A stretch of DNA of 64,000 nucleotides from CAVUBL01 sp963739795 (GCA_963739795.1 CAVUBL010000008.1:372001-436000), one strand, 5' to 3'. Counted from the stretch's first letter, positions 8,523 through 17,531 are shown. Made by a program: numbers and translations. The notes: a model not told the origin generated them from the sequence alone.

Positions 8523-9701
8523 ATGCGACTGGCAGGGCGGGTCTCGAGGATCGGTGAGTCGGCGACGCTGAAGGTGACGCGCCGCGCCGCCGAGCTGCGC
8601 GCGCAAGGGGTCGACGTGGTGGATTTCGGCGCCGGAGAGCCCGACTTCCAGTCGCCGCCCGTGGCGGTGGAGGCGGCGCGGCAGGCCCTCGCCGACGGCT
8701 TCACGAAGTACACGCCGTCGAGCGGCATCCCGAAGCTCCGGGAAGCCCTCGCCGAGCGCTTCCACCGCGACTACGGCTCCCCGTGGCAGGGCGGCGACAC
8801 GCTGGTCTCCGTGGGCGGCAAGGCGGCCCTCTTCGAGCTCGCCCTCGCCCTCTTCGACGACGGGGGCGAGGTGGTGCTGCCGTCTCCCTGCTGGGTCAGC
8901 TTCCCGGAGCAGATCCGCCTCGCGGGCGCCGAGCCCGTGATGGTGCCGACCTCGCCCGAGGACGGGTTCCGGATCCACGCGGATCCGCTGATCGAGGCCC
9001 TGTCCGACCGCACGCGGGCGGTGCTCGTCAACTCCCCGTCGAACCCCTCCGGCGGCATGATCGAGGCGGCGGACCTGCGCCGCCTGGTCGCGGCCTGCGC
9101 CGAGCGGGGCGTGCTGGTGATCTCCGACGAGACCTACGAGCGCTTCGTCTACGAGGGCACCCACGCCAGCGTGGCGGCCCTCGCCGCCGAGTACCCGGAG
9201 ACCGTGGTCCTCGTGGGGTCGTTCTCCAAGACCTACGCCATGACCGGTTGGCGGGTCGGCTACGCCCTCGGCCCGCGTTCCGTCCTGGGGCCGGTCGCCG
9301 ACATCCAGAGCCACGCCACCTCGAACCCGACGAGCTTCGCCATGGTGGGGGCCCTCGCCGCCCTGCGCGAGGCCGAGCCGGACGTGGACCGGATGATCGC
9401 GGCGTACCGGGAGCGCCGGGACTTCTTGATCCCGCGCCTCAACGAGGTGCCGGGGTTCTCGTGTCGTCCGCCCGCCGGCGCCTTCTACGCCTTCCCCCAC
9501 GTGGCGGAGGCCTACGAGGAGGGGCGCTGGGGTTCGGTGGCCTTCGCCGAGCTCCTGCTCGATGAGGCCGCCGTGGCGGTGGTGCCAGGTGCGGCGTTCG
9601 GAGCCGACGACCATGTGCGGATCTCGTTCGCGTGCTCGACCGAGACGCTGGAGCGGGGCCTGGCGCGCATGTGCGAGCTGCTGGCCGGCGCCCGTACCTG
9701 A
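8523..9701 (+). CDS. class I PLP aminotransferase (aspartate aminotransferase-like)
   Basis: A 392-residue fold-type I aminotransferase of the AspB/AspC-Ib group. The PLP lysine is in GSFSKTYAMTGWRVGYALG. Other landmarks are NSPSNPSGG (Asn contacting PLP), VISDETYERFVY (Asp/Tyr) and a C-terminal VRISFACSTE with the carboxylate-binding Arg. Such enzymes exchange amino groups between aspartate or an aromatic/prephenate substrate and 2-oxoglutarate; the sequence alone does not fix the substrate. Length is typical. The ATG at 8523 has no Shine-Dalgarno sequence but sits just after a TACGAT box. Forty bases separate it from the downstream peptidase gene, so the two may be co-transcribed. Confidence 0.93.
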   Translation: MRLAGRVSRIGESATLKVTRRAAELRAQGVDVVDFGAGEPDFQSPPVAVEAARQALADGFTKYTPSSGIPKLREALAERFHRDYGSPWQGGDTLVSVGGKAALFELALALFDDGGEVVLPSPCWVSFPEQIRLAGAEPVMVPTSPEDGFRIHADPLIEALSDRTRAVLVNSPSNPSGGMIEAADLRRLVAACAERGVLVISDETYERFVYEGTHASVAALAAEYPETVVLVGSFSKTYAMTGWRVGYALGPRSVLGPVADIQSHATSNPTSFAMVGALAALREAEPDVDRMIAAYRERRDFLIPRLNEVPGFSCRPPAGAFYAFPHVAEAYEEGRWGSVAFAELLLDEAAVAVVPGAAFGADDHVRISFACSTETLERGLARMCELLAGART

Positions 9702-9741
9702 TCCACGCCGTGCCCCGGCCGATTCCGGGAGGAGGAAGACC

Positions 9742-11637
9742 ATGTTTCGATCTCGTATCGTCCGCTGCGCCTGGACGGCCTTCGCCGTGACCGCCGGATT
9801 CGCCGGCATCGCTGGATTCGCCGGGGTGGGGGGCCTCACGGGCCCGGCCCGGGCCCAAGAGCCCGTGGAAACGCCCGCGGGAGCGGCCACCCTCGCCCCT
9901 ACCGTCGCTCCCACCCTCAGCGAGGCCGAGGCGTTCATCGACCAGGCCGAGGAGCACCTGCTCGAGCTCTCGATCGCCGCCGAGCGCGCCTCGTGGGTGC
10001 AGTCCACCTACATCACCTACGACACCGAGATCCTGGCCGCCGCGGCCCAGGAGAAGCTGATCAGTGCCGCCGTCGCCTACGCGACCCGGGCGACCCGCTT
10101 CGACGGCCTCGACCTGCCCTACGACGTGGCGCGCAAGATCCACCTCCTCAAGACCGGGATCACCATGCCGGCGCCCCGCGACCCCGCCAAGGCCTCGGAG
10201 CTGACGCGCCTGGCCAGCTCCCTCGAGGGCACCTACGGGAAGGGCCGCTACTGCCCGCCCGACGGGGGAGAGTGCCAGGACCTGGGCGACCTCGAGAAGG
10301 TCATGAACGAGAGCCGGAACCCCGAGGAGCTCCAGGACGCCTGGACCGGCTGGCGGACCGTCTCGATCCCCATGCGCGACGACTACCGGCGCTTCGTCGA
10401 GCTGATGAACGAGGGCGCCCAGGGCCTGGGCTTCGCCGACGCCGGAGCCCTCTGGCGCTCGGGCTACGACATGCCGCCGGACGACTTCGCCGCCGAGCTC
10501 GACCGCCTCTGGACCCAGGTCGAGCCCCTCTACAAGGCGCTCCACTGCTACGTCCGCGCCGAGCTCTCCGGCCACTACGGGCCCGACGTGGTGCCGCCCC
10601 ACGGGCTGATCCCCGCCGACGTGCTGGGCAACATGTGGGCCCAGACCTGGAGCAACATCTACCCCCTGGTGGCGCCGCCGACGGCCGACCCGGGCTACGA
10701 CCTGACCCAGATCCTCCAGGCCCACGACTTCACACCCAAGAAGATGGTGTCGACCGCCGAGGGCTTCTTCATCTCCCTCGGCTTCGCGCCCCTGCCCCAG
10801 ACCTTCTGGGAGCGCTCGATGTTCACCAAGCCGCGGGACCGCGACGTGGTCTGCCACGCCAGCGCCTGGGACATCGACGAGGCCGACGACCTGCGGATCA
10901 AGGTGTGCGTGCAGATCGACGCGGAGGACTTCACCACCCTGCACCACGAGCTCGGCCACAACTTCTACCAGCGCGCCTACAGCCACCAGCCGTTCCTCTA
11001 CCGCAACAGCGCCAACGACGGCTTCCACGAGGCGATCGGCGACACCATCGCCCTGTCGGTGACACCGGACTACCTGGTCCAGCTCGGCCTCCTCGACCAC
11101 GCGCCGGACCCGTCGGCCGACCTCGGCCTGCTCCTCAAGACCGCCCTCGACAAGGTCGCCTTCCTGCCCTTCGGCCTGATGATCGACCAGTGGCGCTGGC
11201 AGGTCTTCTCCGGGAAGATCCCGCCGGACCGCTACAACGCCGGCTGGTGGGCGCTGCGCGCCAAGTACCAGGGCATCGGCCCGCCGGTGCCGCGCACCGA
11301 GGCCGACTTCGACCCGGGCGCCAAGTACCACGTGCCGGCCAACACGCCGTACATGCGCTACTTCCTGGCGGACATCCTGCAGTTCCAGTTCCAGCGCGCC
11401 CTGTGCCGGGCGGCCGGCTACCAGGGCCCGCTCCACCGCTGCTCGATCTACGGCAACAAGGCGGCGGGCGAGCGGCTCCAGAAGATGCTCGCCATGGGGG
11501 CCTCTCGGCCCTGGCCCGAAGCCCTGGAAGCCCTGACCGGCGAGAAGCAGATGGACGCCACGGCGATCCTGGACTACTTCGCGCCCCTCAAGACCTGGCT
11601 CGACCAGCAGAACCAGGGCCGGCAGTGCGGGTGGTAG
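9742..11637 (+). CDS. M2-family peptidyl-dipeptidase (ACE-like)
   Basis: A 631-residue exported zinc peptidase of family M2, the bacterial relatives of angiotensin-converting enzyme. A signal peptide contains a small hydrophobic repeat (AGFAGIAGFAGVGG). The active site is HHELGHNFYQ with ligands H402 and H406, catalytic E403 and the third ligand E430 in GFHEAIGD. The spacing and surrounding residues (RNSANDGFHEAIGDTIALS) match M2 closely. These enzymes remove C-terminal dipeptides, probably in the periplasm. The ATG at 9742 follows a strong GGGAGGAGGAAG ribosome site; the frame extends upstream but that part overlaps the aminotransferase gene and is not a leader. Length fits single-domain bacterial M2 enzymes. 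Confidence 0.95.
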   Translation: MFRSRIVRCAWTAFAVTAGFAGIAGFAGVGGLTGPARAQEPVETPAGAATLAPTVAPTLSEAEAFIDQAEEHLLELSIAAERASWVQSTYITYDTEILAAAAQEKLISAAVAYATRATRFDGLDLPYDVARKIHLLKTGITMPAPRDPAKASELTRLASSLEGTYGKGRYCPPDGGECQDLGDLEKVMNESRNPEELQDAWTGWRTVSIPMRDDYRRFVELMNEGAQGLGFADAGALWRSGYDMPPDDFAAELDRLWTQVEPLYKALHCYVRAELSGHYGPDVVPPHGLIPADVLGNMWAQTWSNIYPLVAPPTADPGYDLTQILQAHDFTPKKMVSTAEGFFISLGFAPLPQTFWERSMFTKPRDRDVVCHASAWDIDEADDLRIKVCVQIDAEDFTTLHHELGHNFYQRAYSHQPFLYRNSANDGFHEAIGDTIALSVTPDYLVQLGLLDHAPDPSADLGLLLKTALDKVAFLPFGLMIDQWRWQVFSGKIPPDRYNAGWWALRAKYQGIGPPVPRTEADFDPGAKYHVPANTPYMRYFLADILQFQFQRALCRAAGYQGPLHRCSIYGNKAAGERLQKMLAMGASRPWPEALEALTGEKQMDATAILDYFAPLKTWLDQQNQGRQCGW

Positions 11638-11780
11638 GGGAGCGCCCGGCGGGCTGAGGCCGTGCCCGAGCTCCCGGACGTCGCCGTCTACGTCGAGGCC
11701 CTGACGCGGCGGCGCGGTGTAAGCTAACGCTCCTGACCCTCGGCGGAATCGACCGTCGGCGGGCACTCCCGAGGTGACAC

Positions 11781-13142
11781 ATGCCCCGAGTGCAACTGCC
11801 CTCGTCGCTCAAGTCCCTGGTCGGGGATCGAGAGATCCTGGAGGCCGAAGGCCGGACCGCGGTCGAGGTGCTGGATCGCCTCGAGCGGAGCTACCCGCGG
11901 CTCGCCGGCTGGGTGCTCGACGAGCAGGGTCGTCTGCGCCGGCACGTGGCCCTCTTCCGGGCCGGGGAGCGCCTGGAGCCCGACGCGCCACTCGCCGCCG
12001 AAGACCGGGTGGACGTGGTCCCCGCGATCTCGGGCGGCGCGGTCGCCGAGCCCCTCCCGGACGAGACGCCCGCCGAGCTCCTGGTCTCCACCCGCAAGGG
12101 CCTGTTCGTGCTCCGGGGCGAGCCCGGCGGCCCCATGGAGGTCGTGGCCCGCCGGTTCCAGGGGCTGCCGGTGGAGTTCGCCATGCGCGACCCGCGAACC
12201 GGCGTCTACCTCGCTTCGGTGACCCACTGGCAGTACGGGCCCCGCCTCTTTCTCAGCGGCGATCCCACCGCCGAGACCGACGACTGGGAGCAGGCCGAGG
12301 GCCCGGTCTTTCCCGAGGACGCCGACGCGTCCGTCGAGCGGATCTGGGTGATCGAGCCCGGGGAGGCCGACGGCGAGCTCTGGGCCGGCGTGGCCCCGGC
12401 GGCCCTCTTCCACAGCACCGACGCCGGCCGGTCCTGGGAGCTCAACCGGGCGCTCTGGGACGAGCCCTCGCGGCCCGAGTGGAACCCGGGCGCGGGAGGG
12501 CTCTGCCTGCACTCCATCTGCCCATGGCCCGGCGAGCCCGGCCGCCTGGCGGTGGCGATCTCGGCGGCCGGGGTGTGGATCACCGACGACGGCGGGGCGA
12601 GCTGGCGCCGGGGCGGCCAAGGGCTGGTGGCCCGCTACCTGCCGGAGGACGCCCGGGAGGGCGCCGTGCCCCTCTGCGTCCACTCCATGAAGCGCGCGCC
12701 CCTCGCTCCCGAGACCTTGTACCTCCAGTTCCACGGCGGGGTCTATCGCTCCGACGACGAGGGCGCCACCTGGAACGACATCGCCAAGGGGCTGCCGGCG
12801 GACTTCGGCTTCCCGATGGTGATCGACCCGAGGGACCCGGACCGGGCCTTCGTGATCCCGCTGGTCGCCGACGTCGACCGGGTTGCCCCCGGCGGCAAGC
12901 TCCAGGTCTGGGAGACGCGGGACCGCGGCGCTTCCTGGAAGCCGCGCGCCGAGGGGCTGCCCGGGGAGGACGCCTACTCGACGGTCCTGCGCCAGGCCTT
13001 CTGCTGCGACGGCGAGGACCCCCTCGGCCTCTACTTCGGAGCCACCTCGGGCGAGGTCTTCGGCTCGGCCGACGGCGGCGCGACCTGGCGCAGCGTCGCC
13101 CGCCGGCTGGCGCCCGTCCTCGCCGTGCGGGTCTCCGCCTGA
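11781..13142 (+). CDS. MoaD/ThiS-like sulfur-carrier domain fused to a BNR-repeat propeller
   Basis: A 453-residue fusion. Residues 1-86 read as a small ubiquitin-like sulfur carrier of the MoaD/ThiS type: LPSSL start, AVEVLDRLERSYP helix, LRRHVALFRAG strand and DRVDVVPAISGG, with the Gly-Gly at 85-86 where a free carrier would end. Without a stop the chain continues into a BNR/sialidase-like propeller (VSTRKGLFVLRG, then Asp-box-like SWELNRA, ITDDGGASW, YRSDDEGATW and FGSADGGATW blades). In many genomes a MoaD-like gene and a BNR gene are adjacent but separate. No signal peptide is seen, so the protein is probably cytoplasmic. GAGGTGA precedes the ATG. The role is unknown. The next gene starts 19 bases after the stop. 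Confidence 0.85.
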   Translation: MPRVQLPSSLKSLVGDREILEAEGRTAVEVLDRLERSYPRLAGWVLDEQGRLRRHVALFRAGERLEPDAPLAAEDRVDVVPAISGGAVAEPLPDETPAELLVSTRKGLFVLRGEPGGPMEVVARRFQGLPVEFAMRDPRTGVYLASVTHWQYGPRLFLSGDPTAETDDWEQAEGPVFPEDADASVERIWVIEPGEADGELWAGVAPAALFHSTDAGRSWELNRALWDEPSRPEWNPGAGGLCLHSICPWPGEPGRLAVAISAAGVWITDDGGASWRRGGQGLVARYLPEDAREGAVPLCVHSMKRAPLAPETLYLQFHGGVYRSDDEGATWNDIAKGLPADFGFPMVIDPRDPDRAFVIPLVADVDRVAPGGKLQVWETRDRGASWKPRAEGLPGEDAYSTVLRQAFCCDGEDPLGLYFGATSGEVFGSADGGATWRSVARRLAPVLAVRVSA

Positions 13143-13161
13143 GACGCCGGGAAAGGTGACC

Positions 13162-14019
13162 ATGACCCTCCAGCCCCAGCGACTTCTCCTGAACCTCCGC
13201 CCGGCGCGGGAACGGGACGTGCCCGCGATCCAGAGGGTCGCCCGGGAGGCCTGGGACGCCACCTTCGCGGGGCTGATGGGGGAGGCGGAGCGCCGGCGGA
13301 TGGTGAAGCGGGTCTTCCCCACACACACCCTGTGCGAGGACATCGGCCTCCACGGCTCCTCGTTCCTCGTGGCCGCCGCGGGCGATGCCGTGGTGGGCTT
13401 TGCCGAGCTCGTCCGCGAGCACTCCTCGGCCGAGGTGGCGCGGGTCGCCGTGCTCCCCGCGTGGCAGCGCCGGGGGATCGCCAGCGCCCTGCTCACCCGG
13501 GGGCTTGCCGAGCTCGCCGCGGCCGGCGTCCGGAAGGTGACGGCGGCGGTCGAATCCACCGACGAGGGGTGTCGGCGACTCTTCGAGTGCCGCGGGTTTC
13601 GGGCCGCGGGGCAGGAGGCCTCCGAGATCGACGACCTCGACGTGGAGCTGGTCGAGTATGCGCGGGAGATCCGCGAGCCCGACGATCTGGCCGCCTCCGC
13701 CGAGGCGACCGTCTGGCTCGAGGACGGCGCCACGGTCCCGGAGCGCACCGGCCCGGCGCCCAGCTTCGTCACGGTCCTCGAGACCGACGACCCGAGCCGT
13801 CTGGCCTTCGCCGAGTCGGTCCTGGAGGGCTCCGGGATCGCCTTTGCCATCCGCGGCGGGGTGAGCGAAGAGGGCGGCGAGGCGGAGGAAGGGGCCTCCG
13901 AGGGCGGGGCCGAGATCCGGGTGGCGGCGAGCCAGGAAGAGGAGGCGCTCGGGCTGCTCGAGCAGCTCGACGAGGTCGAGCTCGCCTTCGAGGATCAGGG
14001 CGAGCAGGGCGAGGGCTGA
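13162..14019 (+). CDS. GNAT acetyltransferase with C-terminal DUF2007-like domain
   Basis: A 285-residue protein. Residues about 10-165 form a GNAT fold: LRPARERDVPAIQ, the acetyl-CoA loop VAVLPAWQRRGIASALL and FECRGFR near the end. After an acidic linker, residues about 195-275 (VTVLETDDPSRLAFAESVLE, SGIAFAIR, IRVAASQEEEALGLL) match the short DUF2007 putative signal-transducing domain, usually a stand-alone protein of 70-90 residues. The acceptor substrate is unknown. The start at 13162 is the first ATG after the upstream stop, with GGGAAAGGTG before it. It is followed by a small membrane-protein gene after six bases, suggesting an operon running into the symporter. Confidence 0.85.
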   Translation: MTLQPQRLLLNLRPARERDVPAIQRVAREAWDATFAGLMGEAERRRMVKRVFPTHTLCEDIGLHGSSFLVAAAGDAVVGFAELVREHSSAEVARVAVLPAWQRRGIASALLTRGLAELAAAGVRKVTAAVESTDEGCRRLFECRGFRAAGQEASEIDDLDVELVEYAREIREPDDLAASAEATVWLEDGATVPERTGPAPSFVTVLETDDPSRLAFAESVLEGSGIAFAIRGGVSEEGGEAEEGASEGGAEIRVAASQEEEALGLLEQLDEVELAFEDQGEQGEG

Positions 14020-14025
14020 CAAGGC

Positions 14026-14499
14026 GTGCGGCGGGCGAGCCTGGTCTTTCTGGCGTTGGCGGCGCCGGTCCTGCTGGCAGCGCAGCTCGTCCCGCCGGCC
14101 TGGTTCGGGACCGGATCCGGTCCCAGGGCCGGGGGAATCGTCTTCGCGCTCCTCTCGGTTCTGGTGCCGGTCGCCCTCATGGCCCTGGGCGCCGCGCGCG
14201 GCGGCCGCCTCGCTCCGCCCGTCGCCTGGGTCCTGGCGTTCCTCGCCCTCACCCTCGAGGGTGCCGCCGTCGCCGTGCTCGCTCTGACCGGCGCCCTGGC
14301 GCCACGGCTCGCAGGCATGCCGCCGGCCGCGGTGGCGGCCCTCGCCGGCTTCTGGCTCCTTCCCCTGCCCCTCGTCGCCCTGGGCTACGGTCTGACCTTC
14401 CGGAGCAGCGGGCCGTCGGGGGAGGATCTCCAGCGGCCGGCCGGGCGCCCGCCCCGGACTCCGGACCGGAGCTCTGGGCCCCTCGGGCCGGAGGCCTGA
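14026..14499 (+). CDS. small four-helix membrane protein of unknown function
   Basis: A 157-residue hydrophobic protein with four predicted membrane segments (about residues 5-22, 35-55, 65-92 and 105-127) and a hydrophilic Pro/Ser/Gly-rich tail of about 28 residues. I recognise no family. It begins with GTG six bases after the GNAT gene and ends five bases before the GTG start of the sodium:solute symporter. That tight spacing makes a partner or accessory role for the symporter plausible, as seen for small membrane subunits of some SSS transporters, but no motif proves it. Confidence 0.65.
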   Translation: MRRASLVFLALAAPVLLAAQLVPPAWFGTGSGPRAGGIVFALLSVLVPVALMALGAARGGRLAPPVAWVLAFLALTLEGAAVAVLALTGALAPRLAGMPPAAVAALAGFWLLPLPLVALGYGLTFRSSGPSGEDLQRPAGRPPRTPDRSSGPLGPEA

Positions 14500-14504
14500 C
14501 CTCC

Positions 14505-16001
14505 GTGCCGATCCTCGACGATCCGGCGATCGCCCTCGTCGCCGGGGCTTACTTCACCCTGGTCCTCGCCATCGGCGTCTGGGCGTCCCGGCGCACGCGC
14601 ACGGCCCGTGACTTCTTCATCGCCGGCCAGGGGGTCGGCCTCCTGGTCACCGGCCTGGCGACCACCTCGGCGGCCTTCAGCGGCTTCGTCTTTCTGGGCG
14701 GTCCGGGGCTCACCTACCGGCTGGGTGTGGCGTCCCTCTTCATCGTGGTGTCGGTGAGCTTCACCTCGGGGATGCTCTGCTGGGTCGTGGGCAAGCGCCT
14801 GCGCCTCCTGGCCGGGGCGCGGGAGATCTTTACCGTCCCCGACGCGGTGGCGGCGCGCTTCGGGAGCCGGGCGGCGACCGCCCTGGCAGCCATCGCGGTC
14901 CTGGTGGGGACGGTCGCCTACCTGGGCGCCCAGCTCCTGGCCCTGGGGGTGCTGATCGAGGCGATCTTCGGTACCCGGCGTCTCCTGGGGCCGTGGAGCC
15001 TGGCGGCGGCCATGGCGGCGGGGGTGGTCCTGATCCTCGCCTACGCCGTGGCCGGCGGCATGGTGGCCGGGGTCTACACCGACCTCTTGCAAGGCGCCCT
15101 GATGGTGGGAGCGGCGGTGGCAGTCTTCGCCTATGCCCTCCACGCCGGCGGCGGCTGGTCGGAGATCACCCGCTCGATCGCCGGCTCCAAGGCCTTCGGC
15201 CCCCGCTTTCTCGACCCCCTGGGGACGGTGCCGGCGGCGACCGCCTTCGGGTTCCTCTTCGTCTTCTCGGTGGGCACCCTAGGCCAGCCGCAGATGCTCC
15301 ACAAGTTCTACATGCTCGACGACCCGGCGAAGCTCCGCTGGCTGCCGGCGGTGATCGCGGGTTCGCAGAGCCTGTGTCTGCTCATCTGGCTGGGGGTGGG
15401 GCTGGCGGTTCCGGCGCTGGTGGCCCAGGGGCATCTCGCGCCCCTCGCCGACCCGGACCGGGCGGCGCCGGCGCTGCTCCTGGGCTTCGTGCCGCCGGCG
15501 GTTGCGGGCCTCGCCTTCGCCGGGGTGCTGGCGGCGATCATGTCGACGGCGGACTCGTTCGTGAACCTGGGGGCGGCGGCGCTGGTGCGGGACCTGCCGC
15601 GGGCGCTGGGGCGGCCGCTCGCCGACGAGCTCCGCTGGGCGCGCCGGGCGGTGGTGGGAGTGGCGCTGGCGGCGGCGGGCGTGGCATATGCCTACGGAGA
15701 CCTGATCGCGCTGCTCGGCACGTTCGCGTTCGGCACGTTCGCGGCGGCGCTGGCGCCGGCACTGGCGGTCGGCCTCAACTGGCGGCGGGTGACGGCGGGG
15801 GCGGCGATCGCGTCGATGTCGACAGGGCTGGTGCTGAACGTGGGGCTGGAGCTTGGGGGGAAGGGGTGGCTGTCGGCGGGGGTGCTGCCTTCGGCGGTGG
15901 CGCTGGCGGCGTCGTTCACGGTGCTGTTGGGGTGGAGCTGGGTGGCGGGGCGGGGGGCGCAGGAGCTCGACGAGGACGTGGCGGCGGTGATGGACGCGTG
16001 A
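14505..16001 (+). CDS. sodium:solute symporter (SSS family)
   Basis: A 498-residue inner-membrane transporter with about 13 hydrophobic segments. Family landmarks include RRTRTARDFFIAGQGVG after helix 1, TTSAAFSGFVFLGGPG in helix 2, a sodium-site-like MSTADSFVNLGAAALVRD near residue 345 and repeated Gly/Ala-rich helices. SSS proteins take up organic solutes (sugars, amino acids, carboxylates, vitamins) with sodium; the substrate cannot be read from this sequence. I chose GTG at 14505, five bases after the small membrane-protein gene, because it gives a normal N-terminus; GGAGG lies at 14490-14494. Nothing clearly separates it from the convergent SRAP gene, which ends nine bases away. Confidence 0.9.
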   Translation: MPILDDPAIALVAGAYFTLVLAIGVWASRRTRTARDFFIAGQGVGLLVTGLATTSAAFSGFVFLGGPGLTYRLGVASLFIVVSVSFTSGMLCWVVGKRLRLLAGAREIFTVPDAVAARFGSRAATALAAIAVLVGTVAYLGAQLLALGVLIEAIFGTRRLLGPWSLAAAMAAGVVLILAYAVAGGMVAGVYTDLLQGALMVGAAVAVFAYALHAGGGWSEITRSIAGSKAFGPRFLDPLGTVPAATAFGFLFVFSVGTLGQPQMLHKFYMLDDPAKLRWLPAVIAGSQSLCLLIWLGVGLAVPALVAQGHLAPLADPDRAAPALLLGFVPPAVAGLAFAGVLAAIMSTADSFVNLGAAALVRDLPRALGRPLADELRWARRAVVGVALAAAGVAYAYGDLIALLGTFAFGTFAAALAPALAVGLNWRRVTAGAAIASMSTGLVLNVGLELGGKGWLSAGVLPSAVALAASFTVLLGWSWVAGRGAQELDEDVAAVMDA

Positions 16002-16010
16002 AGCCCCTTC

Positions 16011-16736
16011 TCAAAACAGCTCGGCCTGCTTCGGGGCCCCGTCGGGTCGGGCGGCCCGCTCGGCTTCTCCTGACGGCTCGATGACCGAGGGGTCGTCGTT
16101 GGCCGGGCTGTTGACCCTTGTCGAGACCGGGTAGGTGATCATCGCCGCCGGGTCGGCGGGGCCGAGGACGGCTTCGAGGCGCGCGCGATCGCCCTCGGCC
16201 GGGTCGAGCCAGAGGTCGTAGGCCGCCGGCTCCAGGATCACCGGCATCCGGGGGTGGACCTTGCGCACCAGCTCGTTGGCCTCGGTGGTCAGGATGGTGC
16301 AGGTCTCGAGCTCCTCGTCCCCCTGCCCCCAGGAAGCCCACAGGCCGGCGAGGGCGAAGGGGTCTCCGCTCGCGAGGCGGAAGTACCACGGCTGCTTCGC
16401 CCCGCCTTCGACCTTCTTCCACTCGTAGAAGCCGTCGGCCAGCACCAGGCAGCGGCGGCGCTTGAAGCTCGACCGGAACGCGGGCTTCTCGGCGGCGCTC
16501 TCGGAGCGGGCGTTGATCATCTTGTTGCCGATGGAGGCGTCCTTGGCCCAGTGGGGGACCAGGCCCCAGCGCAGGCGGACGAAGCGCCGCGGGCCGCCCG
16601 GCTCGTCGACGCGCACGGCCGCAACCTCCTGGGTCGGCGCCAAGTTATAGCGGGCTTCGACCTCCGGGTCGGAGTCCAGGCCGAAGAGCTCGGCGATCAG
16701 CTCGCCGGGGGTGGTCAGGGTGTAGCGGCCACACAT
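16011..16736 (-). CDS. SRAP-domain abasic-site protein (YedK/HMCES family)
   Basis: A 241-residue SOS response-associated peptidase. MCGRYTL gives the invariant Cys2, which after removal of Met1 forms a thiazolidine crosslink with abasic sites in single-stranded DNA. Other signature residues are present: RYNLAPTQ (Asn), INARSESAAEKPAFR, LVLADGFYEWKK (Glu) and VHPRMPVIL (His). Length is normal. It protects stalled replication forks from abasic-site damage. A CACAAT box lies seven bases before the ATG and there is no Shine-Dalgarno sequence. Confidence 0.96.
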   Translation of the reverse strand: MCGRYTLTTPGELIAELFGLDSDPEVEARYNLAPTQEVAAVRVDEPGGPRRFVRLRWGLVPHWAKDASIGNKMINARSESAAEKPAFRSSFKRRRCLVLADGFYEWKKVEGGAKQPWYFRLASGDPFALAGLWASWGQGDEELETCTILTTEANELVRKVHPRMPVILEPAAYDLWLDPAEGDRARLEAVLGPADPAAMITYPVSTRVNSPANDDPSVIEPSGEAERAARPDGAPKQAELF

Positions 16737-16793
16737 GACGGCGATTGTGCCACGGAGGCCCCCGGCCGGGCGACGTGGCCGCTTTCGGCTGAC

Positions 16794-17237
16794 TCAGGGA
16801 AAGCGAGGGTGGATGTCCGGGCAGTCGAAGTGCATCCCGTCGCACTCGACCCAGCCCTGGCCCGAATCGCAGTCCCCGGCACAACTCGTACAGAAGATCG
16901 CACCAGACGAGCTGCAACTCTTCACCACGGTGCAGGTGTTCGGACAGTAGCTTTGGTTGCCGTCGCACTGGACGTAGCACTGCCCCGCCTGCTTGATGCA
17001 ACTGGATCCACCCTGGCACGAGACCTGGTTTCCGTCTCCGCAGTTGAGGCTCACCGAGCACGTGGAGGCCGGGGTGGGCTCGATCCCCAGGAGCGCTTCG
17101 ACTCCGGGGACCCCGGAGGCGAAGAGTGTCCGCTGCGGGAGCTGCGCCGGCTTCCCGTCGGTCGCGGCCTTCGAGGCGACCGGTACCGCGAGGAACAGGA
17201 CGGCGAGGAGCAGTGTGACGAATCGGCGGGTGAGCAT
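16794..17237 (-). CDS. secreted 14-cysteine protein (member 1)
   Basis: A 147-residue exported protein with a signal peptide (MLTRRFVTLLLAVLFL, cleavage near KAA), a short hydrophilic stretch and a mature part holding 14 cysteines in about 85 residues. The first five follow C-x5-C-x7-C-x4-C-x6-C, almost the same spacing as in the two proteins encoded at 17462 and 18827, and a PTP motif precedes the first Cys in all three. No known domain was recognised. Extracellular location with many disulfides is likely. The ATG at 17237 has a strong AAGGGAG ribosome site; an AT-rich stretch (17280-17310) in the divergent gap probably holds its promoter. Confidence 0.75.
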   Translation of the reverse strand: MLTRRFVTLLLAVLFLAVPVASKAATDGKPAQLPQRTLFASGVPGVEALLGIEPTPASTCSVSLNCGDGNQVSCQGGSSCIKQAGQCYVQCDGNQSYCPNTCTVVKSCSSSGAIFCTSCAGDCDSGQGWVECDGMHFDCPDIHPRFP

Positions 17238-17355
17238 GAGGTTCTCCCTTCTCGTCGGTTTGCGCGCCTGGTAACGCGAATGGATCGTATATCCTAACAT
17301 ACTTATCGAATGCGAGCCTCGGCCACGCCCCCGACGAGCCGGGGAAGGCGGTGAG

Positions 17356-17531
17356 CGGGCGATCTGGAGGATGGCGAGAAACCACCCGGGCGGCTAGTGC
17401 CTTCGATGATGCGTCGTGTCTAAATCGCGGACACAACGAATCTCTTTCAAGGAGGCTCTGCATGTCCAGACTCGTCGTCGCCGGTCTGTCCTTCCTTCTC
17501 CTGGCCGTCGCCTTGGTGCCGGCCCAGGCGG
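17356..17531 (+). repeat. duplicated promoter-leader block, copy A
   Basis: These 176 bases cover about 106 upstream bases, the AAGGAGG ribosome site and the signal-peptide codons of the gene at 17462. They align without gaps to 18721-18896, with about ten mismatches by eye. Identity falls sharply after the signal peptide. Confidence 0.9.

Noticed and set aside
9439..11766. Very long open frame on the minus strand across the aminotransferase and M2 peptidase genes
   Set aside because: It is antisense to two genes with clear catalytic motifs; long antisense frames are expected at this GC content and the product is low-complexity with no domain.
11724..13850. 708-codon minus-strand frame
   Set aside because: It is opposite the MoaD-BNR and GNAT genes, with Ser/Arg-rich composition typical of a shadow frame.
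16020..16736. SRAP protein as a protease in its own right
   Set aside because: The family name says peptidase, but Cys2, Asn, Glu and His match the abasic-site crosslinking site; proteolysis is limited to self-processing.
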